The notes under the pieces were generated by a model. The model made no database searches. It was not told the origin of the DNA and saw only the letters and a list, made by a program, of their open reading frames with translations. Both the position numbers and the translations under genes were made by a program. Below are positions 10,246-19,058 of a DNA stretch of 64,000 bases, in pieces (position 1 is the stretch's first letter; every line of letters begins with the position of its first letter). The DNA is taken from NCBI RefSeq assembly GCF_002278925.1, contig NZ_NCJH01000007.1:62001-126000 (forward strand), read 5' to 3'. The stretch comes from Polaromonas sp. 39-63-25. GTDB lineage: Bacteria > Pseudomonadota > Gammaproteobacteria > Burkholderiales > Burkholderiaceae_C.

Positions 10246-10343
10246 CCCGGCTTGCTGGCAAGCTACCGCACTTTGAACAACGCGGGGGACAGCAAGCATG
10301 AATCGTGGATTAAGTCCGGGAGGACAAGCCACAGAAAACATTT

Positions 10344-10399
10344 GCTACAAATTCAATAGCTTCCTGCGCCCGTCGATTAAGGGCTGGAGCCATAAAACA
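10344..10399 (+). repeat. GCT-N11-AGC dispersed repeat, copy A
   Basis: A model copy: GCT (10344), 11 bases, AGC (10358-10360), TTCCTGC, GCCC (10368-10371), a 9-base loop, GGGC (10381-10384), then TGGAG and an A-rich tail. It is intergenic, 25 bp past the gpsA stop and in antisense orientation to gpsA. Confidence 0.85.
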
Positions 10400-10424
10400 C
10401 CATCAACCGGGCCCGCAACAGCCG

Positions 10425-11483
10425 CTAACGCAGCTCGGCCGCCGGATCCCGTCCCATCAGCGCCGCCACCGCCTCAGCCGGCTTCACCTGCCCGTCCAGC
10501 AAGGCCACCACCGCTTCGGAAATCGGCATCTCGACACCAAGCCCCTGCGCCCGCTGCACCACCGTGCGGGCGCAGTACACCCCTTCGGCCACATGGCCCA
10601 GCGAGGCGACGGCCTGCTGCAGGCTCTGGCCCTGGGCCAGCAGCAGGCCGACCTTGCGGTTGCGGCTGAGGTCACCGGTGGCCGTCAGCACCAGATCGCC
10701 CAGGCCCGACAGGCCGGTGAAGGTTTCGGCCCGCGCCCCCAGGGCCAGGCCCAGGCGCGTCATTTCGGCCAGGCCGCGCGTGACCAGCGCGGCGCGGGCA
10801 TTGAGCCCGAGGTTCAGCCCGTCGCACAGGCCGGTCGCAATCGCCAGCACATTCTTGACGGCGCCGCCGACTTCCACGCCGACGATGTCGTCGTTCGCGT
10901 AGATGCGCAGGGTCGGGCTGTGGAAGGCCGCCACCAGCGCGTCGCGCACTTCGGCGTGTTCGCTGGCGGCCACCAGCGCGGTCGGTTGGCCGCACGCCAC
11001 TTCCTGTGCAAAACTCGGGCCGCTGAGCGCGCCCGCTCTCAAATTAATAGCTACCTGCGCCCGTATTTCATGGGCCAGGAGCCCAAAAGGCTTGAAGGAT
11101 GAGGAGATGGATGGAACGGCCGGAAGAGCCGGAAGTGGCGCCTCAAACCCCTTGCACAACCAGGCCACCGGCACGCGAATCTGCTGCATGCGCTGCAACA
11201 TGCCGCGCAGGGCCGCGATCGGGGTGGCGATGACGATCAGGTCCTGCTGCGCCAGCACGGCATCCAGCGAAGCATCGGAGCCGCCCGCCAGCAGCAGGGC
11301 ATCGGGTAAGGCGATGCCGGGCAGGTAGCGTGTGTTGATCCGCTGCGCCTGCATCGCCGCCAGCTGTGCGGCGTCACGCGCCCACAAGGTGACCTGATGC
11401 CGCGCAGAGGTGCCGCCAGCATTGGCCGCGCTGATGGCCAGCGCCGTGCCCCAGGCACCGGCGCCAATGACGGCAATTTTCAT
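10425..11483 (-). CDS. gpsA: NAD(P)H-dependent glycerol-3-phosphate dehydrogenase GpsA with a repeat-derived insertion
   Basis: This 352-residue enzyme reduces dihydroxyacetone phosphate to sn-glycerol-3-phosphate for phospholipid synthesis. Visible features are the Rossmann motif GAGAWG (7-12), the CKGFE segment (Lys111), LSGPSFA (153-159), the catalytic-lysine segment GGAVKN, and the C-terminal helical domain. E. coli GpsA has 339 residues. Here residues about 117-150, between CKGFE and LSGPSF, are longer than usual, and residues 131-150 are encoded by a dispersed repeat copy (11035-11090). The frame is intact and all catalytic motifs are kept, so it should be functional. It is the last gene of a rhodanese-grxC-secB-gpsA run. 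Confidence 0.93.
   Translation of the reverse strand: MKIAVIGAGAWGTALAISAANAGGTSARHQVTLWARDAAQLAAMQAQRINTRYLPGIALPDALLLAGGSDASLDAVLAQQDLIVIATPIAALRGMLQRMQQIRVPVAWLCKGFEAPLPALPAVPSISSSFKPFGLLAHEIRAQVAINLRAGALSGPSFAQEVACGQPTALVAASEHAEVRDALVAAFHSPTLRIYANDDIVGVEVGGAVKNVLAIATGLCDGLNLGLNARAALVTRGLAEMTRLGLALGARAETFTGLSGLGDLVLTATGDLSRNRKVGLLLAQGQSLQQAVASLGHVAEGVYCARTVVQRAQGLGVEMPISEAVVALLDGQVKPAEAVAALMGRDPAAELR
11035..11090 (+). repeat. GCT-N11-AGC dispersed repeat, copy F (inside gpsA)
   Basis: GCT (11035), 11 bases, AGC (11049-11051), 7 bases, GCCC (11059-11062), 9 bases, GGGC (11072-11075), then CAGGAG and an A-rich tail. It lies antisense within gpsA and encodes about 20 residues (roughly 131-150, starting [10 protein letters not shown]). 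The match to the intergenic copies is as good as between those copies. Confidence 0.82.
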
Positions 11484-11525
11484 GGGAATGAAAAGGCCAG
11501 GGGCAATGCCAGTACCACCGCGTCC

Positions 11526-11993
11526 TTAAACGATGATCTGCGGGGCTTCCTGGGCCGCCGAGGCTGCCGCGGCCTGTTGCTGCTCGAACATGGCCTGGAA
11601 GTTGATCTCCGCCAGGTTGACGGGCGGGAAACCGCCGCGCTGGATCACGTCGGCCACATTGCCGCGCAGGTAGGGGTACACGATCTGCGGGCAGGCAATG
11701 CCCAGCACCGCGTTGAGCTGCTCGGCCGCCATGTTGCGGATCTCAAAAATGCCGGCCTGCTTGGCCTCGACCATGAACACGGTCTTGTCTTCGATCTTGG
11801 TGTGCACCGTGGCGGTCACGCTGACTTCGTAGAGGCCGTCGGCGATCGGGGCCGCCTCGACGCCGAGCTGGATATCGACCGCAGGCTGCTCCTGGTTGAG
11901 CAGGATTTCGGGAGAATTGGGTTGCTCCAGGGACACGTCCTTGAGGTAAACGCGCTGGATCTGGAACACGGGGTCAAGGTTGGCTTCGGCCAT
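11526..11993 (-). CDS. secB: Protein-export chaperone SecB
   Basis: This is a 155-residue cytosolic tetrameric chaperone that holds preproteins unfolded and delivers them to SecA. The family segments [31 protein letters not shown] and [10 protein letters not shown] are easy to see. I use the ATG at 11993 ([10 protein letters not shown]), because the 17 upstream in-frame residues are not SecB-like. The C-terminus is alanine- and glutamine-rich. It lies 42 bp upstream of gpsA and downstream of grxC, a common order in this group. Confidence 0.95.
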   Translation of the reverse strand: MAEANLDPVFQIQRVYLKDVSLEQPNSPEILLNQEQPAVDIQLGVEAAPIADGLYEVSVTATVHTKIEDKTVFMVEAKQAGIFEIRNMAAEQLNAVLGIACPQIVYPYLRGNVADVIQRGGFPPVNLAEINFQAMFEQQQAAAASAAQEAPQIIV

Positions 11994-12119
11994 GGTGGTC
12001 TTTCGGATTGCTTGAAAAATGAAAGCCCGCTGGACAACAGGCATGGGACATTATCCCCGTTCGGATAACCGGCCCCGGACAGCGCGCGGCCCGGGTGGTG
12101 CGAGCGGCCGCCTGTGCGT

Positions 12120-12377
12120 TCAGCCGGCCAGCAGGGGCAACAGGCCGCCACGGCCGTCCAGCGCCATCAGGTCGTCGCAGCCACCCACATGGGTCTGGCC
12201 GATGAAGATCTGGGGCACGGTCCGGCGACCGGTGATTTCCATCATTTTCTGGCGCTCGTCCGGTTGCAGGTCGACGCGTATTTCCTCGATCTCGGCCACA
12301 CCACGCTGCTTGAGCAATTGCTTGGCCTGAATGCAGTAGGGGCAGGAGGCGGTCAGGTATATCTTCACAGGGGACAT
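12120..12377 (-). CDS. grxC: Glutaredoxin 3 (dithiol)
   Basis: This 85-residue thioredoxin-fold protein has the CPYC active site at residues 12-15 and the glutathione-binding TVPQIFI and GGCDD segments. It reduces protein and mixed disulfides with glutathione. The ATG at 12377 has a CGGAGA ribosome site; the longer frame adds 18 residues unlike glutaredoxins. It sits between a membrane-anchored rhodanese and secB. Confidence 0.93.
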   Translation of the reverse strand: MSPVKIYLTASCPYCIQAKQLLKQRGVAEIEEIRVDLQPDERQKMMEITGRRTVPQIFIGQTHVGGCDDLMALDGRGGLLPLLAG

Positions 12378-12417
12378 CGAAAATCTCCGGGTCGGGTCAA
12401 TGGGCAGTGGCAGGTTT

Positions 12418-12828
12418 TCAGGCCTTCTCAATGGGAAGGTTAGCCTCTTTCCACGATTTCAGCCCGCCCGACAGGCATTGGGCCTGCTCGTAGCCGAGCT
12501 TTTTGGCGATGGCCACCGCCCGGTTGGCGCGCGCGCCGGAGGCACACACCAGAATCAGGGGGAGTGCCTTGTTTTTCACGGTGGCGGGCAGTTTTTCCTC
12601 GAATTGTCCCAGCGGCAGGTTTTTGGCACCGGCAACGTGGCCCGCGGCGAATTCCGGAGCCTCACAGACATCGATGACCACGGCCTTCTCACGGTTGATC
12701 AGCTGCACGGCGCCGGCGGCGCTGAGCGAACCGGCTGCCATGCCGCTGGAAATCAGGGGCCAGAGCAGCATTCCGCCGGATGCCAGCGCAATGGCGATCA
12801 GCATCCAGTTGTCGATGAAAAATTTCAC
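12418..12828 (-). CDS. Membrane-anchored rhodanese-like sulfurtransferase
   Basis: This 136-residue protein has an N-terminal membrane helix ([19 protein letters not shown]) and one rhodanese domain from about residue 40. The active-site loop is CASGAR, with the cysteine as sulfur carrier. The GTG start at 12828 is chosen because AAGGA sits just upstream and the anchor begins there. It heads the minus-strand run rhodanese-grxC-secB-gpsA. The natural sulfur acceptor is unknown. Confidence 0.87.
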   Translation of the reverse strand: MKFFIDNWMLIAIALASGGMLLWPLISSGMAAGSLSAAGAVQLINREKAVVIDVCEAPEFAAGHVAGAKNLPLGQFEEKLPATVKNKALPLILVCASGARANRAVAIAKKLGYEQAQCLSGGLKSWKEANLPIEKA

Positions 12829-13012
12829 TGTAAGTCCTTCTTGGGTTTTGCAATTAAGGAGTGATTTTAGAATGCAGGGAGCGCTGCCGGCTTTCCCCTG
12901 GGCTTTCCCGGATGCCTGCCGCAGTCTTTGCCCGCCTTTCTGGACACTTTTTTCGCCTCGGGCACCCTGCCGGGGCCCGCCCCTTTTCAACTTCACGAAG
13001 CTGCCTCACACC

Positions 13013-13756
13013 ATGTACAAACTTGTGCTCATCCGCCACGGCGAATCAACCTGGAACCTGGACAACCGCTTCACCGGCTGGACCGACGTGGACCTGACCG
13101 CCACCGGCGTGCAGCAGGCCGTCAACGCCGGCCGGCTGCTCAAGAACGAGGGTTACGACTTCGACCTGGCCTACACCAGCGTGCTCAAACGCGCCACGCG
13201 CACCCTGTGGCACACGCTCGACGAGATGGACCGCACCTGGTTGCCGGTGGTTCACAGCTGGCGCCTCAACGAGCGCCACTATGGCGCCCTGCAGGGCCTG
13301 AACAAGGCGGAGACTGCCAAAAAATATGGCGACGAGCAGGTCCTGATCTGGCGCCGCAGCTACGACACGCCGCCGCCGCCGCTGGAGCCGAACGACCCGC
13401 GCTGCGAACGTGACGACCCGCGCTACGCCAGGTTGAAGCCCGGCGAGGTACCGCTGACCGAATGCCTGAAAGACACGGTGGCCCGGGTGCTGCCTTTCTG
13501 GAACGAGTCCATGGTGCCGGCCATCCTGGCTGGCAAACGCATTGTGGTGGCGGCACACGGCAACTCGATACGCGCGCTGGTGAAGTACCTCGACAACATT
13601 GCCGACAAGGACATCGTCGGACTGAACATTCCCAACGGCATTCCGCTGGTGTACGAACTCGATGCCAGTCTGAATCCGCTGCGCCACTATTACCTGGGCG
13701 ACAGCGAGGCCATTGCCAAAGCCGAGGCGGCGGTTGCCGCCCAAGGCAAGGCCTGA
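13013..13756 (+). CDS. gpmA: 2,3-bisphosphoglycerate-dependent phosphoglycerate mutase
   Basis: This 247-residue glycolytic enzyme interconverts 3- and 2-phosphoglycerate. The catalytic RHGES motif starts at residue 8 (His9), with the ERHYGALQG segment and the second catalytic histidine in AHGNS. The ATG at 13013 gives the standard [10 protein letters not shown] start; the frame is open upstream but not mutase-like. It is transcribed divergently from the rhodanese gene, and 184 bp between them can hold both promoters. Confidence 0.95.
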   Translation: MYKLVLIRHGESTWNLDNRFTGWTDVDLTATGVQQAVNAGRLLKNEGYDFDLAYTSVLKRATRTLWHTLDEMDRTWLPVVHSWRLNERHYGALQGLNKAETAKKYGDEQVLIWRRSYDTPPPPLEPNDPRCERDDPRYARLKPGEVPLTECLKDTVARVLPFWNESMVPAILAGKRIVVAAHGNSIRALVKYLDNIADKDIVGLNIPNGIPLVYELDASLNPLRHYYLGDSEAIAKAEAAVAAQGKA

Positions 13757-13874
13757 GTACCCGGACCGCTGACGGCGCCCTGCTGGCGCCCCTGTGTCAA
13801 CGCGAGGTAAAGGTGGCCCGTTTCTGAAACATTCCGGCACGCTGGCACCCGAGTGGCGTCGACTGCGGGAACTG

Positions 13875-13905
13875 TTGGCAAGGGCCTTTCTCCAAGGTGT
13901 ATATT
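13875..13905 (+). promoter_or_regulatory. Possible sigma-70 promoter for ctpA
   Basis: TTGGCA (13875-13880) and TATATT (13900-13905), separated by 19 bp, which is longer than ideal. They lie about 50 bp before the ctpA start in a locally AT-richer stretch. Prediction from sequence only. Confidence 0.35.
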
Positions 13906-13955
13906 GTTTCGAATTCTGTGACAACTGCCCCAAAATCGGGCAAATGAAGGTGTTT

Positions 13956-15392
13956 ATGGGTCAGAAACTCAAGATAGCAGGCTGGATTTCCTTCGGCGCG
14001 GTCGCCGGTGCGCTGACGACCGTGCAACTGCAGGCGGTTGCGCGGGGCGGACTCACGCCGCTGCCGCTGGAAGAACTGCAGCAGCTGGCCGCCGTGTTCG
14101 GCATGGTCAAAACCGACTACGTGGAGCCTGTTGACGAGAAAAAACTCATCACCGACGCGATCTCGGGCATGGTTGCCAGCCTGGACCCGCATTCGGTCTA
14201 CTTCGACAAGAAGTCCTTCAAGGAATTCCGGGAGGGAACGAGCGGCCGCTTCGTCGGCGTCGGCATCGAGATTTCGCAGGAAGACGGGCTGGTCAAGGTG
14301 GTCTCGCCGATCGAAGGCTCGCCCGCCGACCGCGCCGGCCTCAAGCCCAATGACCTGATCACCAAAATCGACGACACCGCGGTCAAGGGCCTGAGCCTGA
14401 ACGAAGCGGTCAAGAAAATGCGCGGCGAACCGCGGACCAAGGTCACGCTGATGATCTTCCGCAAGGACGAAAACCGCACCTTCCCGGTGACCATCACACG
14501 CGAGGAAATCCGCACGCAGTCGGTGCGCAGCAAGGTCATCGAGCCCGGTTATGCGTGGATCCGCCTGAGCCAGTTCCAGGAACGCACGGTCGATGATTTC
14601 GTCGTCAAGCTCGAACAGATCTACAAGCAGGAGCCCAACCTCAAGGGGCTGGTGCTGGACCTGCGCAACGACCCGGGCGGCCTGCTGGACGCCGCCGTCG
14701 CCGTGTCGGCCGCCTTCCTGCCCGAGAACGTCACCGTGGTGACGACCAACGGGCAACTGGCTGAAAGCAAGTTCACCTACAAGGCTTCTCCCGAGTTCTA
14801 CCAGCGCCGCAATGCCGCCGATCCGCTCAAGCGCCTGCCCGCGGCCGTGAAGAACGTGCCGCTGGTGGTGCTGGTCAACGAAGGCTCGGCATCGGCCAGT
14901 GAAATTGTCGCCGGCGCGCTGCAGGACTACAAGCGCGCCACCATCATGGGGAACCAGACCTTCGGCAAGGGCTCGGTGCAGACCGTCCGGCCGCTGGGTC
15001 CCGACACCGGCCTGAAACTCACCACCGCGCGTTATTTCACGCCCAGCGGCAAGTCGATCCAGGCCAAGGGCATCGTGCCCGACGTGATGGTGGACGAAAC
15101 GCTGGAAGGCAGTCCGTTTGCGGCCCTGCGCACGCGTGAAGCCGACCTGGAAAAACACCTCGCCAGCGGCCAGGGTGCCGAAGTGAAAGACCCAGGCCGT
15201 GAAAAAGCCCGCGAGGAAGCGCTCAAGCGCCTGGAAGAAGAGTCCAGGAAGAGCCCCGAACAGCGCCGCCCACCCGAGTTCGGCAGCGACAAGGACTTCC
15301 AGCTCGCGCAGGCCATCAACCAGCTCAAGGGCCGGCCTGTAATGATCAGCAAGACCATGGTCGAGCGCAAGGAAGAGAAAAAGGAAAACTGA
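13956..15392 (+). CDS. ctpA: Carboxy-terminal processing protease CtpA (S41 family)
   Basis: This 478-residue periplasmic serine protease is made of an N-terminal signal/anchor (residues 5-28), a helical region, a PDZ domain (GIEISQEDGLVKVV to about residue 180) and the S41 catalytic domain. The catalytic serine lies in SASASE (residues 311-316), and the lysine in the following TFGKGSVQT. The last 60 residues are charged and coiled. I use the ATG at 13956, which follows GAAGGTG; another ATG four codons upstream is possible. The family trims C-termini of envelope proteins. It is followed by moeB/thiF. Confidence 0.92.
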   Translation: MGQKLKIAGWISFGAVAGALTTVQLQAVARGGLTPLPLEELQQLAAVFGMVKTDYVEPVDEKKLITDAISGMVASLDPHSVYFDKKSFKEFREGTSGRFVGVGIEISQEDGLVKVVSPIEGSPADRAGLKPNDLITKIDDTAVKGLSLNEAVKKMRGEPRTKVTLMIFRKDENRTFPVTITREEIRTQSVRSKVIEPGYAWIRLSQFQERTVDDFVVKLEQIYKQEPNLKGLVLDLRNDPGGLLDAAVAVSAAFLPENVTVVTTNGQLAESKFTYKASPEFYQRRNAADPLKRLPAAVKNVPLVVLVNEGSASASEIVAGALQDYKRATIMGNQTFGKGSVQTVRPLGPDTGLKLTTARYFTPSGKSIQAKGIVPDVMVDETLEGSPFAALRTREADLEKHLASGQGAEVKDPGREKAREEALKRLEEESRKSPEQRRPPEFGSDKDFQLAQAINQLKGRPVMISKTMVERKEEKKEN

Positions 15393-15470
15393 CCGTGTCT
15401 GCCCGCCAGGGTGCTGGTCCGGACGGGCCGGCAGCCTGGTTGCCCCGCACTGCCCGGGTCACGTCCGCCC

Positions 15471-16226
15471 ATGAACGACACCCAGCTGCTGCGTTATTCC
15501 CGCCACATCCTGCTCGACGAACTGGGCGTGGAAGGCCAGAACACCCTGCTGTCGTCGCGTGCGCTCATTGTGGGCGCTGGCGGCCTGGGCTCACCGGTTG
15601 CGCTTTATCTGGGCAGCGCCGGGGTCGGGCGCATCACCGTGGTGGATGACGATCCGGTCGACGCCACCAACCTGCAGCGGCAAATCGCCCACACGCTGGC
15701 ACGTGTCGGCCAGTACAAGGCGCACTCCGTGCAACAGGCCGTCGCCGCCATCAATCCGGACGTCGAGGTCACTGCCGTCACCACGCGCGCCGACGCTGCC
15801 GTGCTCGAAGAACACGTCCAGCAGGCCGACGTGGTGCTGGACTGCACCGACAACTTTGCCACGCGCCAGGCGATCAACCGAGCCTGCGTGAAACACCGCA
15901 AACCACTGGTATCCGGTGCGGCCATCCGCTTCGATGGCCAGGTGACGGTCTACGACCCGCGCCAGAGCACCTCACCGTGTTATGCCTGTGTCTTTCCGCC
16001 GACGGAGACCGTGCAGGAGGCCCAGTGCGCCACCATGGGCGTGTTTGCCCCGCTGGTGGGCATTGTCGGCACGGTGCAGGCGGCCGAAGCGCTCAAGCTG
16101 CTGTGCGGCATTGGCCAGGCACTCACGGGGCGGCTGTTGATGCTCGACGCACGCAACATGGACTGGCATCACGTGCGGGTCGCACGCCATCCCTCCTGTC
16201 CGGTGTGCGGCGGCGCGTCGGCCTGA
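15471..16226 (+). CDS. moeB: Adenylyltransferase MoeB/ThiF (E1-like)
   Basis: This 251-residue protein has the E1-like nucleotide fold. The ATP loop is GAGGLGSP near residue 38, then DDDPVDATNLQRQ, and zinc-binding cysteines in CYAC and CPVC. It adenylates the C-terminal glycine of MoaD and/or ThiS. No separate thiF appears in the thi operon, so it may serve both molybdopterin and thiamine synthesis; that is inference. The ATG at 15471 begins the normal MNDTQLLRYSRH N-terminus. Confidence 0.9.
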   Translation: MNDTQLLRYSRHILLDELGVEGQNTLLSSRALIVGAGGLGSPVALYLGSAGVGRITVVDDDPVDATNLQRQIAHTLARVGQYKAHSVQQAVAAINPDVEVTAVTTRADAAVLEEHVQQADVVLDCTDNFATRQAINRACVKHRKPLVSGAAIRFDGQVTVYDPRQSTSPCYACVFPPTETVQEAQCATMGVFAPLVGIVGTVQAAEALKLLCGIGQALTGRLLMLDARNMDWHHVRVARHPSCPVCGGASA

Positions 16227-16254
16227 ACGCCGGGCGCCCCTGAGGCGCCACGGC

Positions 16255-18297
16255 CTATTTGGCCGCCGAGCTGGCCGCCGCGGGCTTGTCCGGCGGCTTC
16301 ACCGGACTGGCCACTGCCAGCACCCGTTCGCAGTCGGCATCTTTGCCAGGTCCGGTTTCCACCGTGGCGGCCAACGCGAGCAAGGGATTGATCGCGCCGA
16401 GCAGCAGTGCAATGCCGGCCCGGCCCGCCAGCGCCGCCTTGTCGGGGCCGGCCGCCGGCCGGGCAAACGTGCCGGTGATTTTCAAGGGAGAGCGCAGGCT
16501 CAGGATGCTCTGGTCCTTGGGCTGCGGGTACAGCACCAGGTCCAGCGTTTCATCGGTCAGGCTGATCTGGCCCGTGCCGTTGATCAGCGTGTCGGAGGTG
16601 TCCAGCAGGATGGCCCGGCTGGTCATCAGGCCCTGCTTGACATCAAATGCCGCGGCAGCGCAACGCAGGGTGACATTGCGGTCGCCGCTGGCCAGAAACT
16701 TGATGATCTCGCCGCCGTCCAGCCCCATGAACTCGAGCAGGATGTTGCTGACCTGGCCCCGGCCCATCAGCAGGGCCACGCTACCGGAGGACGAGCCCAG
16801 AACCTGCGCGCCGGAGTTGCCGCGGCCGGTCAGGTCGATCCGCCCGTTGAGCTTGCCCAGGCTGCCTTCGGTGCGTTCGATGCGCGGAAACAGCTGGTTC
16901 AGCTGCAGCGTGCGAGCTTCGAGTCTGGCCTGCACCAGCGCGGGTTTGCTGTTGGCGTCGATACGGACTAGGCCGGCCAGCCGTCCACCGGCAACCCCCA
17001 TGTCCAGCGGATCGAGCTGCAACACGCCGTCCTTGAGCAGAATGCGCGCGTCAAAGCGATCCAGCGGAAAGGCGCCGGCGTTCTTGACATCCACCACCTT
17101 GTAGTTGACGTCGGCATTCATGGTTTTGAGCCGCTCGAAATCCAGTGTCGCCGTCGGCAACACCTTGCCGGCCGCCTGCACCTGCTTGGCGGCCGAGGAA
17201 GGCTTGCCTTTGGCAACGGTTTTGGTCGTTGCGCGTGAAGCACCTGTCGGCACACCAATCAGCGGGCCCAGGTCCTCGAAATCGAGCGATCTGGACTGCA
17301 CCTTGCCCGACAGCAGGGCCAGCTGGCCCGAGCGGTCGTAGGTGAGATCGCCCGACAGGTCGGATTTGCCCAGACGCCCCTGGATGGCGGCCACCTTCCA
17401 CACGGCCCCCTGCTTGCCGAGGTGGCCGCGCAGGGCATAGGTGGGGGTATCCGGCAAAACGACGCCCAGCAGGTTGTAGAGGTCGGCCAGCGTGCGGCCC
17501 TTGAGGTCGAAATTGGCATCCAGGCCGTCGAGCGACGCCAGATTGCCGATGCTGCCCCTGGCTTGCAGCGTTGTACGGCCTGCACTGGCATTGACGTCCA
17601 TCGGAAACGGGTTGATCTGGGTGTCGCTGAGTTGCAGCACACTGCCAGCGCGCCCCTGGGCCGAAAAGACCTCTTTTTTCCAGGTACCACGCGCCTTGAA
17701 GCTCAGCGGCATGTCGCGGGCCGCCGCCGTTGTTCCGGCTTCGGCCTCACTCGCTGCGACCATGCCAAACTCGGTTTTGATGTCGGCCCCCTGCGCTTCG
17801 GCCAGATAATTGAGTACGCCCTGGTCCACCAGCAGCTGGCCAACAAGCGGCACGGTAGAGGCATCGGACGTGTCCTTGCCCAATGCCCAGGTGCGCCGGC
17901 CATCCGGCTGGATTTGCAGTCCCAGCACCGGCTGGCTCAGGCTGACGCGCGGGAGTTCAACCCGTCCGCGCAGCAAGGGCCAGAACCGGATGTCGAACTC
18001 GGCGGACTCGGCCTTGACCAGGTACGGGTCGCGCGCCCAGTCGGGGTTGGCGAAGGTGATGCCATCGGCCTTGACCGTGATGGTGCGCCCCAGCTGCACG
18101 TCCAGCCGCCGGGTGATTTCGAACGGGCGCCCGGTCTGGTCACTGACGTAGCGGTTCACCGGCCCGCGCAACCAGTCCCACGGAAAAAAAACAATCACCA
18201 GAATCAGGACCGCCAGAACCAGTGCCGCGCCCGCCACGAGCCGACCCCATGTTGGGAGGAGGCGAAGGCGGGAGACGGTGGAAGCGACACGGGTCAT
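16255..18297 (-). CDS. AsmA-family protein
   Basis: This 680-residue protein has an N-terminal membrane anchor (LVAGAALVLAVLILVIVFFPW), an AsmA domain with the GRPFEI and FANPDWARDPYL signature, a long beta-rich middle and an AsmA C-terminal domain (about 480-640: QVLGSSSG, GDRNVTLRCAA). AsmA-like proteins bridge the inner and outer membranes and are implicated in lipid transport or outer-membrane assembly. The lysine-rich low-complexity linker near residue 360 is unusual but probably only a spacer. It is convergent with moeB, with a 28-bp gap. The specific role is unknown. Confidence 0.85.
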   Translation of the reverse strand: MTRVASTVSRLRLLPTWGRLVAGAALVLAVLILVIVFFPWDWLRGPVNRYVSDQTGRPFEITRRLDVQLGRTITVKADGITFANPDWARDPYLVKAESAEFDIRFWPLLRGRVELPRVSLSQPVLGLQIQPDGRRTWALGKDTSDASTVPLVGQLLVDQGVLNYLAEAQGADIKTEFGMVAASEAEAGTTAAARDMPLSFKARGTWKKEVFSAQGRAGSVLQLSDTQINPFPMDVNASAGRTTLQARGSIGNLASLDGLDANFDLKGRTLADLYNLLGVVLPDTPTYALRGHLGKQGAVWKVAAIQGRLGKSDLSGDLTYDRSGQLALLSGKVQSRSLDFEDLGPLIGVPTGASRATTKTVAKGKPSSAAKQVQAAGKVLPTATLDFERLKTMNADVNYKVVDVKNAGAFPLDRFDARILLKDGVLQLDPLDMGVAGGRLAGLVRIDANSKPALVQARLEARTLQLNQLFPRIERTEGSLGKLNGRIDLTGRGNSGAQVLGSSSGSVALLMGRGQVSNILLEFMGLDGGEIIKFLASGDRNVTLRCAAAAFDVKQGLMTSRAILLDTSDTLINGTGQISLTDETLDLVLYPQPKDQSILSLRSPLKITGTFARPAAGPDKAALAGRAGIALLLGAINPLLALAATVETGPGKDADCERVLAVASPVKPPDKPAAASSAAK

Positions 18298-18478
18298 GGG
18301 GGCGGCCTGCGATTCTTGATTTGGGAAGACCGGGAGAGGCCCGACACCTGCAAGTGGTTGGCACCGCGCTGTGAAAGCGAAGGGGAAATCAGCTGACAGT
18401 GAAGTATCTGCCGGTAACCGCCTTCACACCGTGGGCCACAGCCATCGATGACTGTCAGTGCCTGCCTACAGTTGCATC

Positions 18479-18494
18479 GTAGGAAACTTCCTAC
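18479..18494. promoter_or_regulatory. Inverted repeat, possible response-regulator operator
   Basis: GTAGGAA, AC, TTCCTAC form a 7-bp inverted repeat. A further CCTAC lies about 15 bp upstream. The site is in the 339-bp gene-free stretch 18298-18636, upstream of the receiver gene. LuxR/NarL-type regulators such as BvgA bind inverted heptads of similar make-up, so autoregulation by the neighbouring LuxR-type regulator is plausible but unproven. I see nothing else certain in this stretch. Confidence 0.45.
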
Positions 18495-18636
18495 AAACCA
18501 AGCACGCTCACCCTGTCAGAATCGGTCTGAAGACATGGATACATTAGTTAACAGATAGATCGGTGTGCGGCCAACAGCCGTTGTAACCGTTTGAAAAATG
18601 CCGCGGTCAAGGATGGCAGACCGGGATTGAAGCTCA

Positions 18637-19035
18637 GTGGGACTAAAAACTTATATCGTCGAAGACAACGCCACCATCCGCGACAACCTCCTGGCTACGC
18701 TCGAAGAGCTGGCCGGTATTGACGCAGTGGGTACGGCGGAGACAGAAAATGAAGGCAAGGCCTGGCTGCTGGCAAACGGTCAGCAATGGGACCTGGCGAT
18801 CGTGGACCTGTTTCTCAAACAGGGAAGCGGACTGGGCGTTCTCGAAGCCTGCCGCAACCGCCAGGTGCATCAAAAAGTCATCGTGCTGAGCAATTACGCG
18901 ACGGCCGACATCCGCAAGCGCTGCGCCCAGCTCGGCGTGGACGCGGTCTTCGACAAATCCAACGAGATCGACGCACTGATCGACTATTGCATCGAGCAGT
19001 GCAGGTCGATCCATGCCGGCCAGCCCCAGAAATAG
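18637..19035 (+). CDS. Stand-alone receiver-domain response regulator
   Basis: This 132-residue protein is a receiver domain with no output domain. The acidic pocket (Glu9, Asp10), phosphoacceptor Asp57 (IVDLFL), Ser85 and Lys107 (FDKS) are all present, so it should be phosphorylated. The GTG start at 18637 is the only sensible start, because an in-frame stop lies just upstream. It converges on the LuxR-type regulator gene, with 23 bp between stops. It may be a phosphate sink or relay for the CHASE3 kinase at 19823. Confidence 0.85.
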   Translation: MGLKTYIVEDNATIRDNLLATLEELAGIDAVGTAETENEGKAWLLANGQQWDLAIVDLFLKQGSGLGVLEACRNRQVHQKVIVLSNYATADIRKRCAQLGVDAVFDKSNEIDALIDYCIEQCRSIHAGQPQK

Positions 19036-19058
19036 GGCCGGCGGCTTGCGGCAGGCGC

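Noticed and set aside
9989-10276. 95-residue ORF downstream of the IS110 gene
   Set aside because: It runs through palindromic and dispersed repeats; the product is the repeat read as protein.
16233-16249. GGCGCC repeated with a 5-base gap between moeB and the AsmA-like gene
   Set aside because: A six-base GC stem without a T-run is common by chance in this base composition.
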